A DNA stretch of 64,000 bases from CAVZMO01 sp963776195. Its GTDB lineage: Bacteria; Nitrospirota; Thermodesulfovibrionia; Thermodesulfovibrionales; SM23-35. Of the stretch, positions 40,956 through 51,101 are shown piece by piece (the stretch's first letter is position 1; each line of letters starts with the position of its first letter). The translations under genes were made by a program, and so were the position numbers. Below the pieces are notes generated by a model. It worked only from the letters and a program-made list of their open reading frames with translations. It ran no database searches and had not been told where the DNA came from. Location: assembly GCA_963776195.1 (NCBI GenBank), contig CAVZMO010000024.1:1-64000 (forward strand), in the 5' to 3' direction.

Positions 40956-42299
40956 ATGGCAGAGTTCGCCGTGATGGTAGTAGATGACGAAGAAGGAATA
41001 CGTGAGAGCCTCTCGGGGATATTTGAAGATGAAGGATATTCTGTCTTTACGGCAAGCTCAGGCGAAGAGGCCTTGAATATTCTCAAAGAGAAAAGCCCTG
41101 ATCTGATGTTGCTCGATGTATGGCTTCCGGGCATCGACGGCATACAAACCCTTAATGAGATAAAAAACCTAAAACCGGATCTTCCCGTTGTCATGATCTC
41201 GGGACATGGAAACATAGAACTTGCCGTGAAGGCAACAAGGACCGGCGCATATGATTTTCTCGAAAAACCTTTGTCCCTTGAGAGGGTTTTGTTAGTCGCG
41301 AACAGGGCGCTCGAAAGGCGCAGGCTTGAGATTGAGAACAAAGCCCTTAGACAGGATTTGACAAAAAAATGGAGACTCATCGGCAATTCCCGGAAAATGA
41401 AACAACTCTTGGAACAGGTGGACATGGCTGCAAAAGGGAACAGCAGGGTATTGATCCTCGGAGAGAGTGGTTCCGGCAAAGAGCTTGTTGCACATGTACT
41501 GCACGAAAAAAGTAACCGGGCAGACAACCCTTTTATCGAGATGAATTGTGCCGCAATACCGCAGGAACTCATAGAAAGCGAACTCTTCGGACATGAAAAA
41601 GGCTCATTTACCGGCGCTTTCGAAAGGAAAAAAGGCAAATTTGAACTTTCCGATGAAGGTACATTATTCCTTGACGAGATCGGCGATATGTCTCTCTCCA
41701 CCCAGGCAAAGGTTCTCCGTGTGATAGAGACGCAGGAATTCCAGCGCGTGGGTGGCAGCAGGAATATCAAGGTGGACGTAAGGATCATTTCGGCTACGAA
41801 CAAAGACCTTATGGATGAAGTAAAAAAGGGGAATTTCAGGGAAGACCTCTTTTACAGGCTCAACGTCATCCCCATAATAGTCCCGCCCCTCAGAGAAAGG
41901 AGGGACGATATCCCGGCACTCGTAGAGCATTTCCTCGACTATTTTGCTGTGGAATATGGCCAGAGACCGAAGAGGATAGCGCCCGATGGGCTGGCGATGA
42001 TCGAGGCTTACGATTGGCCCGGGAATATCCGTGAACTAAGAAACGTAATAGAAAGGCTCGTTATCATGACTTCCTCTAATATCATAACGGCCAAGAATAT
42101 CGTTATAGGCGGGTCGACCCGTTCGGACTATTTTGCTTTTGCCACTTTGAAAGAAGCCAGAGACTCCTTTGAAAAGGATTTCATAATAAAAAAACTCGAC
42201 GAGAATAACTGGAACATTTCGAAAACGGCGGAAATCCTCGACATCGAGCGGAGCAACCTCCACAGAAAAATCAAGGCTTATGATATAAGAACGCCGTAG
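40956..42299 (+). CDS. NtrX-like sigma-54-dependent response regulator
   Basis: A 447-residue activator: receiver (res 1-120; VVDDEEGIRESL, LMLLDVWLPGIDG, MISGHG, FLEKPLS), AAA+ domain (~140-370) with Walker A GESGSGKE and the sigma-54 loop written GSFTGA (GAFTGA is usual), Walker B LFLDEIGDM, RLNVIPIIVPPLRERRDDIP, and a Fis-type helix-turn-helix (NWNISKTAEILDIERSNLHRKI). It immediately follows the NtrY-like kinase, its partner. Its genomic targets are not apparent in the window. Confidence 0.93.
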   Translation: MAEFAVMVVDDEEGIRESLSGIFEDEGYSVFTASSGEEALNILKEKSPDLMLLDVWLPGIDGIQTLNEIKNLKPDLPVVMISGHGNIELAVKATRTGAYDFLEKPLSLERVLLVANRALERRRLEIENKALRQDLTKKWRLIGNSRKMKQLLEQVDMAAKGNSRVLILGESGSGKELVAHVLHEKSNRADNPFIEMNCAAIPQELIESELFGHEKGSFTGAFERKKGKFELSDEGTLFLDEIGDMSLSTQAKVLRVIETQEFQRVGGSRNIKVDVRIISATNKDLMDEVKKGNFREDLFYRLNVIPIIVPPLRERRDDIPALVEHFLDYFAVEYGQRPKRIAPDGLAMIEAYDWPGNIRELRNVIERLVIMTSSNIITAKNIVIGGSTRSDYFAFATLKEARDSFEKDFIIKKLDENNWNISKTAEILDIERSNLHRKIKAYDIRTP

Positions 42300-42425
42300 C
42301 AGTGTGATAGATGGGCTTTACATTTCATACAAGTCGCATGTTTACGCTTAACGAGTATACATAGAAGGTCGAGACGTTATGCAAGGTTTCCGGCCCCGCG
42401 TTAGTAATTCCGCACAATGCGAATC

Positions 42426-42434
42426 TGGTATAAT
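42426..42434 (+). promoter_or_regulatory. Extended -10 promoter before the methyltransferase
   Basis: TGGTATAAT is a perfect extended -10 (TGnTATAAT). Transcription would start at about 42441, close to an ATG at 42438 in a different frame from the methyltransferase gene. Confidence 0.5.
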
Positions 42435-42499
42435 AAAATGACTGCGAATCGTAATGAACAAATACATATCACAGTTTTAGTTTTAATTTCAAAAAAAGT

Positions 42500-43261
42500 T
42501 TGGCACAAAAATATATCATAAATTCTGTACTAAAAGCAGTATACTCTTTGCCGAATTATGAGCGTTTCAGGGTATTAGATCTCAGTTGCGGAGAAGGAGA
42601 AATACTTGAAAATCTTGCTGAAAGAGGATGCACAGTTGAGGGAACACACTATAAAACTAATGATTACATAATAAACAAGCTTCCCAAGAATATCAAAATA
42701 CATAATAATGTAGATTTGGATCAAACTCTTCTGTTTAATGACGAAACCTACGACTTAGTCATTTGTACGGAGGTCTTGGAACATTTAAGAACCCATTTTG
42801 TGATAATCCCTGAAGTTGGAAGAATCTTAAAACCCGGAGGTTATTTTATTTTTTCTACTCCAAATATATTTAGATTGCATTCACGCCTCAAGTTTTTTTT
42901 AACGGGAACCCATAAACTGATTAGACGCAGGGTTGGATGGGACCTTAAACCGGATGAAATTTATGCATATCATATAAATCCTATTGATTTTCCTACACTA
43001 CATACTTTGTTGTTTCAAGCAAATATTAGGATCAAGAAGTTAGCTTTTACGTTATTTAAGTTAAAGCATTCTTATTTGATGTTTTTATATCCATTGGTCT
43101 GGTTAACGTTGTATTTGGAAACTCGCGGTGACAGAAGAAATTCTGAGCAATTTCGAGAAGGAGAAAAGAATTTGCGAAAATGGATGAGCCATCCTGCATT
43201 CCTTTCCAGCGAACAGTTGCTTGTAATCGGGGGGAAAATATCGGAGCGGAACCATCCTTAA
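42500..43261 (+). CDS. Class I SAM-dependent methyltransferase, AT-rich
   Basis: A 253-residue protein: FRVLDLSCGEGEILENLAERGCTVEGTHY (motif I), YDLVICTEVLEHLRTHFVIIPEVGRILKPGGYFIFSTPN. Methyltransf_11/23-like, with a hydrophobic C-terminal stretch (SYLMFLYPLVWLTLYLE), like enzymes modifying lipids or surface glycans. TTG 42500 has no ribosome site. The frame is open back to 42458, and ATG 42438 followed by a frame change at the A-run 42491-42497 would also fit. It is more AT-rich than its neighbours, so it may be transferred. Confidence 0.72.
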   Translation: MAQKYIINSVLKAVYSLPNYERFRVLDLSCGEGEILENLAERGCTVEGTHYKTNDYIINKLPKNIKIHNNVDLDQTLLFNDETYDLVICTEVLEHLRTHFVIIPEVGRILKPGGYFIFSTPNIFRLHSRLKFFLTGTHKLIRRRVGWDLKPDEIYAYHINPIDFPTLHTLLFQANIRIKKLAFTLFKLKHSYLMFLYPLVWLTLYLETRGDRRNSEQFREGEKNLRKWMSHPAFLSSEQLLVIGGKISERNHP

Positions 43262-43398
43262 TCTCTAACTAAAGGTACAAAGAAATATTATTGTTTTTGG
43301 GAATATTGTTCAGTTCTTTTAGAAATGTCTTTTTATAAGAGACTTCAAATTTCAAGAACGGCTTCTCTTAATGAGTCGCACATAGACGATGCATGAGC

Positions 43399-44824
43399 CT
43401 ATTCCCCTATCCTGTGCAATTTCATGAAATTTGTCTTGCCTTGTGTCGAAAGCGGAGAGCTTGAGGTTATGACGATGCTGTCTCCTTTTTTTACGATGCC
43501 TTCCTTGACAAGTGATCTCTCCACTCCTGAGACCATCTCATCCGTTGTTGCCGGCAACTGCATAATCTTTGCGGTAACCCCCCAGTGGAGACACGCCCTA
43601 TTTCGAATTTTCTCATCCGGCGTAAAGGCGATAATCGGAACCATCGGTCTGAACTTCGACAGAAGCCCTGCTGTAAAGCCGGATTGTGTAAAGGCAACGA
43701 GTACCTTTGCGTTCATATCTTCAGCGGCCCTGCATGCCGCGTCCGCAGTGGCCTCTGCAAATGTTTTTCCCCGGACATAGGAAGACTCGCCCGCCGCCAT
43801 ATACTCCGTATGCCTGATAATTCTTTCCATCATTCTCAAGGTTTCGACAGGATACTTTCCGCTTGCCGTTTCTGCAGAGAGCATCAGCGCGTCCGTACCG
43901 TCAAGTACCGCATTGGCAACATCTGTTGCTTCGGCCCTTGTCGGCCTCAGGTGCTCGGTCATGGACTCAAGCATCTGCGTTGCCGTGATCACGATCTTGC
44001 CCTTCTTATTCGCCTTGTCGATCAACCCCTTCTGGATTAGGGGAACCTCCTCAGGCGGTATCTCAACCCCGAGGTCTCCTCTCGCTATCATTATTCCTTC
44101 GACCTCGGACAATATTTCATCGATGTTACACAATGCCTCCTGTTTTTCTATCTTCGCGATGATGGGTATATCCTGATTCCGCTCCTTGAGCCATTCCTTG
44201 ACTTTTCTGATATCGCCGGCTTCCCGGACAAAGGATATGGCGACATAATCAATGCCCATCTGTATTCCAAAGGACAGGTCTTTCTCATCCTTTTCCGTGA
44301 ACGATTTGACGGACAATTTGATCCCTGGGAAGTTAACGCCCTTTCTGTCTCTTAATATCCCCCCCTCGGTTATCCTGGTCTTTAGGGCGTTCTTCTCCTT
44401 ACCGAGAACATGCAACTGGATCATGCCGTCGTCAAGAAGGATCCTGCCCCCGTTCTTAACATCTCTCAGAAGAGCAGGGTAAGAGACAAATATCCGCTCC
44501 TTATTCCCCGCACCCTCTCCCGGCATTACGAGAAGAGGTCCTGCCTTTCTTCAGTTCAGCCGCGCCTCCTTCGATTAGCCCCACCCTGATTTTTACTCCC
44601 TGCAGGTCCTGGAGAATGGCGACCGGCATGTCAAATCTCTTTGAAATCTGCCGTATAAGCTCTATGCTATTCTTGTGGTCATGATAATCGCCGTGGGAAA
44701 AATTTAACCTCGCAACATTCATCCCTTTTTTAATCAATGATGAGAGGACTTCCCTATCGGCCGAAGACGGACCGATGGTACACACTATCTTTGCCTTTCT
44801 CTGCTTCTTATAGAATGAACTCAT
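43399..44824 (-). pseudogene. pyk: Pyruvate kinase split by a frameshift
   Basis: The 107-residue N-terminal frame (RKAKIVCTIGPSSADREV, MNVARLNFSHGDYHDH, ILQDLQGVKIRVG) starts at 44824 and loses the pattern after KKGRT near 44535. The next frame continues from LLVMPGEGAGNKERIFVSYPALL, through the B domain, to IIAKIEKQEAL, IMIARGDLGVEIPPEEVPLIQKGLIDKANKKGK, ITATQMLESM and the C-terminal domain. A one-base change around 44530-44545 accounts for it. If intact, it makes pyruvate and ATP from phosphoenolpyruvate. Overlaps nadB by 17 bp. Confidence 0.88.
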
Positions 44825-46406
44825 GCGTTAACCTATTTGTATCTCTTCTAAACACGATATGCCGCTCCCACCCTTGATCTTTGCCCGGATAATCGGACCT
44901 GTAATGGGCGCCCACGCTTCCCTTCCTCATGAGCGCTGATTCCGTTATCACTTTCGAAACCTCAAGCATATTCTTCAATTCGAGCTCCCGCCTCGTCCTG
45001 AAGGTCTTGTCCAAAATGAACGACCATTCTTCAAGATTCCCCCGCGCCTCATCCAATGATTCTTCGCATCTGATTATCCCAACCTTTTCCCATAGCAGCC
45101 TCCTTAAAGAATGCCGAATCTCTTCCAATTCGAAGTTTGACATTTTGTAGAAAGAAGACTCGGAGGCCATCCCTTTTCTTTTGATGGAATCTTCAGCCTC
45201 CGGACTGCTCACAGAAAGCCGCCGACCATAATCTGCAGCAGATCTGCCCGCCCTGGCTCCGAACACAAGACCTTCGAGGAGGCTGTTCGATGCGAGTCTG
45301 TTTGCGCCGTGGACCCCGGTACACGCAACCTCTCCAGCCGCATAGAGTCCCTTTATGCTCGTAGCACCGTCTATGCCGGTCTTTATCCCGCCCATAACGT
45401 AATGGGCCGCAGGAGAAACGGGAATGAGTTCTTTTGTAATGTCAACATCGTACTGCAGGCATGTCGCGTATATCCTCGGGAACCTGTTTTTGATGAAATC
45501 CGCGTCGAGACGGGTAAGATCCAGGTATACGTGGTTGGCCTTTGTCCTCACCATCTGTGACAGGATTGCCCGTGTGACCACATCTCTCGGCGCAAGCTCC
45601 GCATCGGGGTGATAAATTTTCATGAAAGGTTCTTTATGAATGTTCCGTAATATCGCGCCTTCTCCCCTCATTGCCTCGCTTAACAAAAACTGAGGAGCGG
45701 AGGGTGCAAACAGGACTGTTGGATGGAATTGGATAAATTCCATATCCTCAAGTATCGCGCCCGCCCTGAAAGCAATGGCCATACCATCTCCCGTTGCGAC
45801 TGCGGGGTTTGTTGTCCTCAGAAATATCTGCCCGGCGCCTCCGGTCGCGAGCACTGTTGCCTTAGCAAACAACGCTGTTATTTTCCTCTCCATCAGTATA
45901 AACGCACCAAGGCATTCGCCATCTTTTATGATGAGATCCTCGGTAAATGCAAAGGGATATTTCCTGACCGCCGGGAACGACCGGACCTTATTGAGCAGGA
46001 CCCTTTCAAGTTCTTTCCCTGTCGAATCACCGTGCGCATGGAGCACCCTTTTCCTTGAATGGGCCGCTTCCATGGTAAAGTCGAGTTTTGTCCCCTCTTT
46101 GTCAAACTCTGCGCCCCAGGAGATGAGTTCAAGTATCCTTTCAGGTCCTTCCCCGACAAGAATCTTGACCGCGTTCTCCCTGCACAGGCCGTCACCCGCC
46201 CTCAGTGTGTCTTCGAAATGTATGCCTACCTCATCTTCATCACTCAAGGCGACGGCAATCCCCCCCTGTGCATACTCGGTACTGCTTTCCGCAGGCCTGT
46301 CTTTTGTAACAACAACGACATTTCCATAGGGCGCCAGTTCAATCGCCGCCCTCAATCCTGCGACACCACTCCCGATAATCAGAAAGTCGACAATCTCTTT
46401 TTTCAT
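44808..46406 (-). CDS. nadB: L-aspartate oxidase
   Basis: About 532 residues from ATG 46406 (MKKEIVDFLIIGSGVAGLRAAIELA, the FAD-binding start); a frame reaching 46454 is less likely. Substrate and FAD motifs: STEYAQGGIAVALSDEDE, HSRKRVLHAHGDSTG, VLATGGAGQIF, EFIQFHPTVLF, SPAAHYVMGGIKTG and GLYAAGEVACTGVHGANRLASNSLLEGLVFG. It oxidises aspartate to iminoaspartate in NAD synthesis. nadA and nadC are not in the window. Overlaps pyk by 17 bp. Confidence 0.94.
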   Translation of the reverse strand: MKKEIVDFLIIGSGVAGLRAAIELAPYGNVVVVTKDRPAESSTEYAQGGIAVALSDEDEVGIHFEDTLRAGDGLCRENAVKILVGEGPERILELISWGAEFDKEGTKLDFTMEAAHSRKRVLHAHGDSTGKELERVLLNKVRSFPAVRKYPFAFTEDLIIKDGECLGAFILMERKITALFAKATVLATGGAGQIFLRTTNPAVATGDGMAIAFRAGAILEDMEFIQFHPTVLFAPSAPQFLLSEAMRGEGAILRNIHKEPFMKIYHPDAELAPRDVVTRAILSQMVRTKANHVYLDLTRLDADFIKNRFPRIYATCLQYDVDITKELIPVSPAAHYVMGGIKTGIDGATSIKGLYAAGEVACTGVHGANRLASNSLLEGLVFGARAGRSAADYGRRLSVSSPEAEDSIKRKGMASESSFYKMSNFELEEIRHSLRRLLWEKVGIIRCEESLDEARGNLEEWSFILDKTFRTRRELELKNMLEVSKVITESALMRKGSVGAHYRSDYPGKDQGWERHIVFRRDTNRLTHEFIL

Positions 46407-46665
46407 GTACCATGAAGAATAAAGGATAATAATGAGGAAATCAAGCACCTGCAAACTTCGCTTCGAGGGTTAACCCAAGAATTGCACTTATAACAATAGA
46501 TTGGCTGGTACAGATGAAGAAAAAGTTTTACCATCGCCGCCTTTGTAAGACATATGCCGATAAGACATGACTTCACGTTTTTATTTATAACCCGATGAAT
46601 TCCAATGAGACCCGAATTGCAATTCGTCTACGACTCGCAGAGCGGGAATTACAATATAAGAATGC

Positions 46666-47385
46666 CTATTTCAGCCTTTTGATCTTATCGAGCATTTCAA
46701 CTATCTTATCCACAAACAGCCTTATCGCTTTCTCACCCTTTTCCACCGATGCCTTCTTGGGATTCCCCCATACACCTCCGGGCCAGTATTTCACTTTATC
46801 CTTTACGCTGAAAGGCTTTGGAATTCGAGGATACCCCTCAGCTGCCCTTCCCTTCACCAGTTCCGGAGCCAAATAAAGCATCATCGATGTTTCCAGCTCA
46901 CCGGCGTGGGAATCATTCGCCGTTTCAGATATTTCGGATAGTTCCTTCCACAAAAGGTCATACGGAGAAAAAACCGCTATCTTTATACCTTCCAGTTTTT
47001 CTACCAGCACTTCAGCTGTTTCTTTCAGTGCAGACATGTGAAGGCTTCCGCCGTGACCCGAAATGAGCAGAAAATTCCGCAGTCCCTTTTTATAGGCCTC
47101 TGTAACAAGATCGAAAGAAAGCAGTCTGAGTGTCTCAGGGGCAATGCTTATTGTCCCGGGATGATCTTTGGTAGTAGTACACACACCATAATAAGTCAAA
47201 GGTGCGAGAAAAAATCTCTCTTTCTTTGCTGCTAACTTAAGGGTTTCCCGGATAATAAGAGAATCGGTATTTAAAGGCAGATGGCTCCCGTGCTCCTCTA
47301 TAGTACCAAAAGGGAATATGATCGTTTTCGTCTGCCTGAGATATCTTTTAAATTCGGCCATCGTTATGTTTTCTAATACATACAT
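46666..47385 (-). CDS. Creatininase-family amidohydrolase
   Basis: A 239-residue metalloenzyme fold with the family's metal ligands in TIIFPFGTIEEHGSHLPLNTDSLI, LLISGHGGS and NDSHAGELETSMML. Family members include creatinine amidohydrolase, FAPy deformylase and the mycofactocin peptidase; the substrate here is open and no mycofactocin genes are nearby. Convergent with neither neighbour: it diverges from the DUF362 gene. Confidence 0.82.
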   Translation of the reverse strand: MYVLENITMAEFKRYLRQTKTIIFPFGTIEEHGSHLPLNTDSLIIRETLKLAAKKERFFLAPLTYYGVCTTTKDHPGTISIAPETLRLLSFDLVTEAYKKGLRNFLLISGHGGSLHMSALKETAEVLVEKLEGIKIAVFSPYDLLWKELSEISETANDSHAGELETSMMLYLAPELVKGRAAEGYPRIPKPFSVKDKVKYWPGGVWGNPKKASVEKGEKAIRLFVDKIVEMLDKIKRLK

Positions 47386-47508
47386 GGGGTTCCTTTCGAT
47401 TTCGTGTTTATGACATTTTACAAAGATGCCAGGCTAAATTTAAACAGTTAAATTGATATAATAAGAACCAGGATTTATTGCCTTGAAAGGATTCCAAAGG
47501 AGGACATT

Positions 47509-48627
47509 ATGTCTAAGGTATTTTTTGCATCGGCAAGAGCGAAGAAATGGAAATATGACGACAGCATGCCCGGCAAACTTGAGAGCCTTCTCAAAGAAAT
47601 TGACCTCTCCAATTATTTTGAGCCGCAGGAATGGGTTGCCGTGAAGACCCATTTCGGCTCCGAGGGCGCACATCGGATAGTCCGGCCTATTTTTTTAAGG
47701 AAGGTCGTCGATGCATTAAAAGACCTTGGCGCAAAACCCTTTGTCACGGACACAGTAAGGATTAAAGGCCTCGACTATCTCGAGGTGGCAAACCAGAACG
47801 GGATAAACCACCTTTCTGTCGGAGCCCCTGTTGTCCTCTCTGACGGAATCTATGGAAATGACAGCATTATGGTAAAGACAGGCGAGATACTCGGCGAGAT
47901 TGCAATTGCAAGTGTTATCCATGATGTACCCGCTATGGTCGTGTGCTCTCATGTTAAGGGCCACATACAGGCAGGCTATGCAGGGGCGATAAAGAACATT
48001 GCGATGGGAGGTGTGAGTTCAAAACACAGGGAATGCGGCTGGAAATGCGGCAGAGGCGCCATGCATACGATCGGGGAGGGGATGTTGGCCTGGGATAAGG
48101 AAAAATGTGAGCTCTGCTATCAGTGCATGGAGATCTGCCCCCTGGAAGCCATCAAATTTATTAATGAGGAACTGAAATGGGACAGCAAGGAGTGTTGGCG
48201 ATGCGGCAGGTGTGAGCGGGTATGCCAGTCCGGAGCACTTTCACTCCCTGGAGATGCGGAAAGGTTTATGCGCTCCCTGGCAGAGGCTGCAAAAGCGGTT
48301 CTGAGTACTTTTAAGCCCAAGAAAGTCATCTATATAAATTTTCTTACCGAGATACAGCCTGAATGCGATTGTATGCCAATGGCGGATGTGCCGGTTATAC
48401 AGGATCAGGGCATTTTGATCTCGGATGATATCGTTTCCATCGAACAGGCGAGTATCGACATGCTCCTTAAAGCTCATCCCCTCCCGCAATCAGCGTCAGA
48501 TGAAAAAAATATCGCAAAGGGAGACGACATCCTGTTTAAATTGAGTGGAAAGCCCTATCAAATCCAGACCGAGGCGACAGAAAATCTCGGGTTGGGAAGC
48601 AGGAAGTACGAACTTATCGAATTGTGA
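47509..48627 (+). CDS. DUF362 protein with two 4Fe-4S clusters
   Basis: A 372-residue protein. DUF362 domain (res 1-190: VAVKTHFGSEGAHRIVRPIFLRKVVDAL, SHVKGHIQAGYAGAIKNIAMGG). Then a ferredoxin domain with CELCYQCMEICP and CWRCGRCERVCQSG. Further Cys near ECDCMP. DUF362 ferredoxins act in anaerobic electron transfer with no fixed substrate. AAAGGAGGAC precedes ATG 47509. Confidence 0.88.
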   Translation: MSKVFFASARAKKWKYDDSMPGKLESLLKEIDLSNYFEPQEWVAVKTHFGSEGAHRIVRPIFLRKVVDALKDLGAKPFVTDTVRIKGLDYLEVANQNGINHLSVGAPVVLSDGIYGNDSIMVKTGEILGEIAIASVIHDVPAMVVCSHVKGHIQAGYAGAIKNIAMGGVSSKHRECGWKCGRGAMHTIGEGMLAWDKEKCELCYQCMEICPLEAIKFINEELKWDSKECWRCGRCERVCQSGALSLPGDAERFMRSLAEAAKAVLSTFKPKKVIYINFLTEIQPECDCMPMADVPVIQDQGILISDDIVSIEQASIDMLLKAHPLPQSASDEKNIAKGDDILFKLSGKPYQIQTEATENLGLGSRKYELIEL

Positions 48628-48647
48628 CAAAATTAAAATAAGAATTA

Positions 48648-49822
48648 TTACGTCCTGTAATCTGCATTAATCCTTATATACTCTTCGGTCATATCGCAGG
48701 TCAGAACCTTTGCAGAAGACCTCCCTATATTAAGGTCAATGACTATCTTAATATGCTTCTCTTTTAAAACCTCACCGGCTTCTGCATCCCTCCCCGCAGC
48801 CAATCCATTTTTTACCACCTTGACCCTTCCGAAAGAGATATCCACTTTTTCTTCTTTTATATCCGCACCGGAATATCCGAGCGCCGCCATGATACTGCCC
48901 CAATTTGCGTCATTTCCGTAAATTGCAGTCTTGACGAGATTTGAGTTTGCCACCGAAAAAGCGGCCTTTTCAGCGTCAGTCTCGCTCCTTGCGCCGTTTA
49001 CCTCAATCTCGACAAGCTTGGTGGCGCCTTCGCCGTCCTGTGCGATCAATCTTGACAAACCATAAGTGACTTCATCAAGGGAATTCTTAAATGCTCCGTA
49101 AGATTCTGATTTTTCGGTAATCGGAGGGTTCCCGAGCATACCGTTGGCCATAATGAGCACTGTATCATTCGTAGACATATCTCCATCTATGGTCAATCCT
49201 GTTAAATGTTCTTTTCACGGCATCCTGCAGTGTCCTGTCCAGGGTTTTTGATGCACTGCTATGTCGGTCATGATAAAGCAGAGCATGGTTGCCATGTGAG
49301 GGCATATCATTCCGGCGCCTTTACAGATGCCGGCAATGCTACCCATTTTATTGCCGATCTTTACCTTTCTCCGGATAACCTTAGGGAACGTATCGGTCGT
49401 CATCATTGCAACAGCAACATCTTCCAGAGAAAACCTGCCCGAGATTTGCATCAATTCAGGGATCTTTGGCTTTATCCTATCCATAGGCATCGGCGTACCG
49501 ATAACACCTGTTGAACAATATAGAGAAGAGAAGGTTTTAGCTTGAGACCATTGGCGGCAAGCCTTGCCATTTCGACCGCATCTCGCATGCCTGATTCTGC
49601 CTGTACAGGCATTCGCATTTCCGCTGTTTACTATTATCGCCTGCCCTCTGCCCGACTTTATTTTCTCGTATCGAGCTTAACAGGCGCTGCTTTGACCTTA
49701 TTTGTGGTGAATGCACCTGCCATATCGGCTGCCACCTGGGAATAGATAAGGGCAAGGTCTTTCCGTCCAGGTTTTTTTATAGCGGCTTCCACAGTAGAGA
49801 AAAGAAATCCCCTTGGAATCAT
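48648..49822 (-). pseudogene. argJ: Glutamate N-acetyltransferase ArgJ with five frameshifts
   Basis: Pieces in three frames together give a near-complete ArgJ: MIPRGFLFSTVEAAIKKPGRKDLALI from 49822; IIVNSGNANACTG; GMRDAVEMARLAANGL; STGVIGTPMPMDRIKPKI; KGAGMICPHMATML; then LTIDGDMSTNDTVLIMANG, which holds the autocleavage Thr of the beta chain, to the stop at 48648. Shifts are near 49672, 49600, 49525, 49240 and 49203. No stop codons within a piece and conserved residues kept, so either decay is very recent or the read is poor here. ATGA overlap with argC. Acetyl transfer from ornithine to glutamate in arginine synthesis. Confidence 0.82.
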
Positions 49823-50861
49823 GGGAACAGCGCTAATGTTTCCAGGGCGGTCTTTTCGTCAAAGCCCATCATGATATTCATATTATGCACAGCCTGCCCC
49901 GAAGCGCCTTTCACAAGGTTATCTATTGCGCTTATCATAATCAGGGTATTTGTCCTCTCATTCAATTTCAGGCCGATTTCGCAGAAGTTTGTACCCCTCA
50001 CATTTTTTATATTCGGATACCTGCCATATTCCAATAACCTGACAAAGGGTTCTTTCTTATATGCATTATGATATATCTTTATTACGTCGCTCACAGATAC
50101 CTTCTTTTCGAGGCGGCCATATATGGTTGTCAATATGCCCCTATCAACCGGTAAGAGATGCGGAGTGAAATTGACAGCAATCTCCTTGCCGTGCATGAGA
50201 GAAAGTTCCTGCTCAATTTCAGGCGTATGCCTGTGCGTGCCGACTGAATATGCCTTGAACCCTTCGTTTACCTCACAGTATGCGACCGATATATCGGCCT
50301 TTCTCCCGGCCCCGCTCGTGCCCGATTTTGAGTCGATGACGATGAGAAGCGGTATCGATCAGGTTATTTTTTACAGCGGGCAGAAGTCCGAGTATGGCGC
50401 CCGTTGGATAACAGCCCGGATTCGCTATCAGTTTTGCCTTCTTGATCCGGTTCCGGTAAATTTCGGGCAGGCCAAAGACCGCCTTTTTCAGCGTTGCCTG
50501 AAATCTGTGCGGCACTTGATACCATTTTTCGTAAGTCTCCGCGATCTCTCAACCTGTAATCAGCAGAGAGGTCTATGACCGTCTTTCCATTCCTGAAAAA
50601 GAAATCCACCGCTTCCTGCGATTCTCCATGCGGCAATGCCATAAAAAACAGGTCCGCTTTCCCGAGGATCTCTTCTTTGCGCAAGGGTTCATAAATAAGT
50701 TTTGAGTATTTATTAAGATGAGGAAAAAGCTCGGTTACGGATTTCCCGGCAGATCTTTCGGAAGTGACTCCTGTGACAACAACCTCGGGATGACCTGAAA
50801 GAATGCGGAGAAGTTCACCTCCGGCATACCCGCTGCCGCCGCATATGAAAACTTTTAACAT
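49819..50861 (-). pseudogene. argC: N-acetyl-gamma-glutamyl-phosphate reductase ArgC with two frameshifts
   Basis: ATG 50861 opens MLKVFICGGSGYAGGELLRIL (NAD-binding), VIDLSADYRL, then a shift near 50545 to TYEKWYQVPHR and KAKLIANPGCYPTGAILGLLP (catalytic Cys). A second shift near 50355 leads into IDSKSGTSGAGRKADI, SVGTHRHTPEIEQEL and the long C-terminal frame ending at 49819. All active-site parts are there. It reduces N-acetylglutamyl phosphate. Followed by argJ and preceded by rpsI, the usual order. Confidence 0.85.
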
Positions 50862-50887
50862 AAATTAACCCAAATAAAGCGACTGAG

Positions 50888-51040
50888 AATAATGCAGATG
50901 TAGAGAACAAATTTATTTTTCGATACCTCAGTGTACCTCTAAATGACGGCTTCATGAATATTCAACGAATAAAACAGATAAAGATATTTTTAATTAACTC
51001 CAGCGAGTTAAATAAATTCTTGAACAATATCTGCATTATT
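50888..51040. repeat. MITE-like element, family 2, copy 2 (153 bp)
   Basis: AATAATGCAGATGTAGAG opens the element and CAATATCTGCATTATT closes it. Same interior landmarks as the 37582 copy (ATTTTTCGATACCTCAGT, GTGTACCT). CTGAG stands directly on both sides (50883-50887 and 51041-51045), a 5-bp target duplication. It lies between rpsI and argC. Confidence 0.85.
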
Positions 51041-51101
51041 CTGAGACTAAGCCAAAATCGTCATGAGTCAAAAATGAATACGGTTACCGCTGACTAAATT
51101 T

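Noticed and set aside
40808..41803. A 331-residue open frame opposite the NtrX-like gene
   Set aside because: It is exactly antisense to the conserved receiver and AAA+ domains, has no recognisable domain and a low-complexity Ser/Pro-rich composition.
45775..46329. A 184-residue frame opposite nadB
   Set aside because: Fully antisense to the FAD-binding part of nadB; Ser/Pro-rich composition typical of a shadow.
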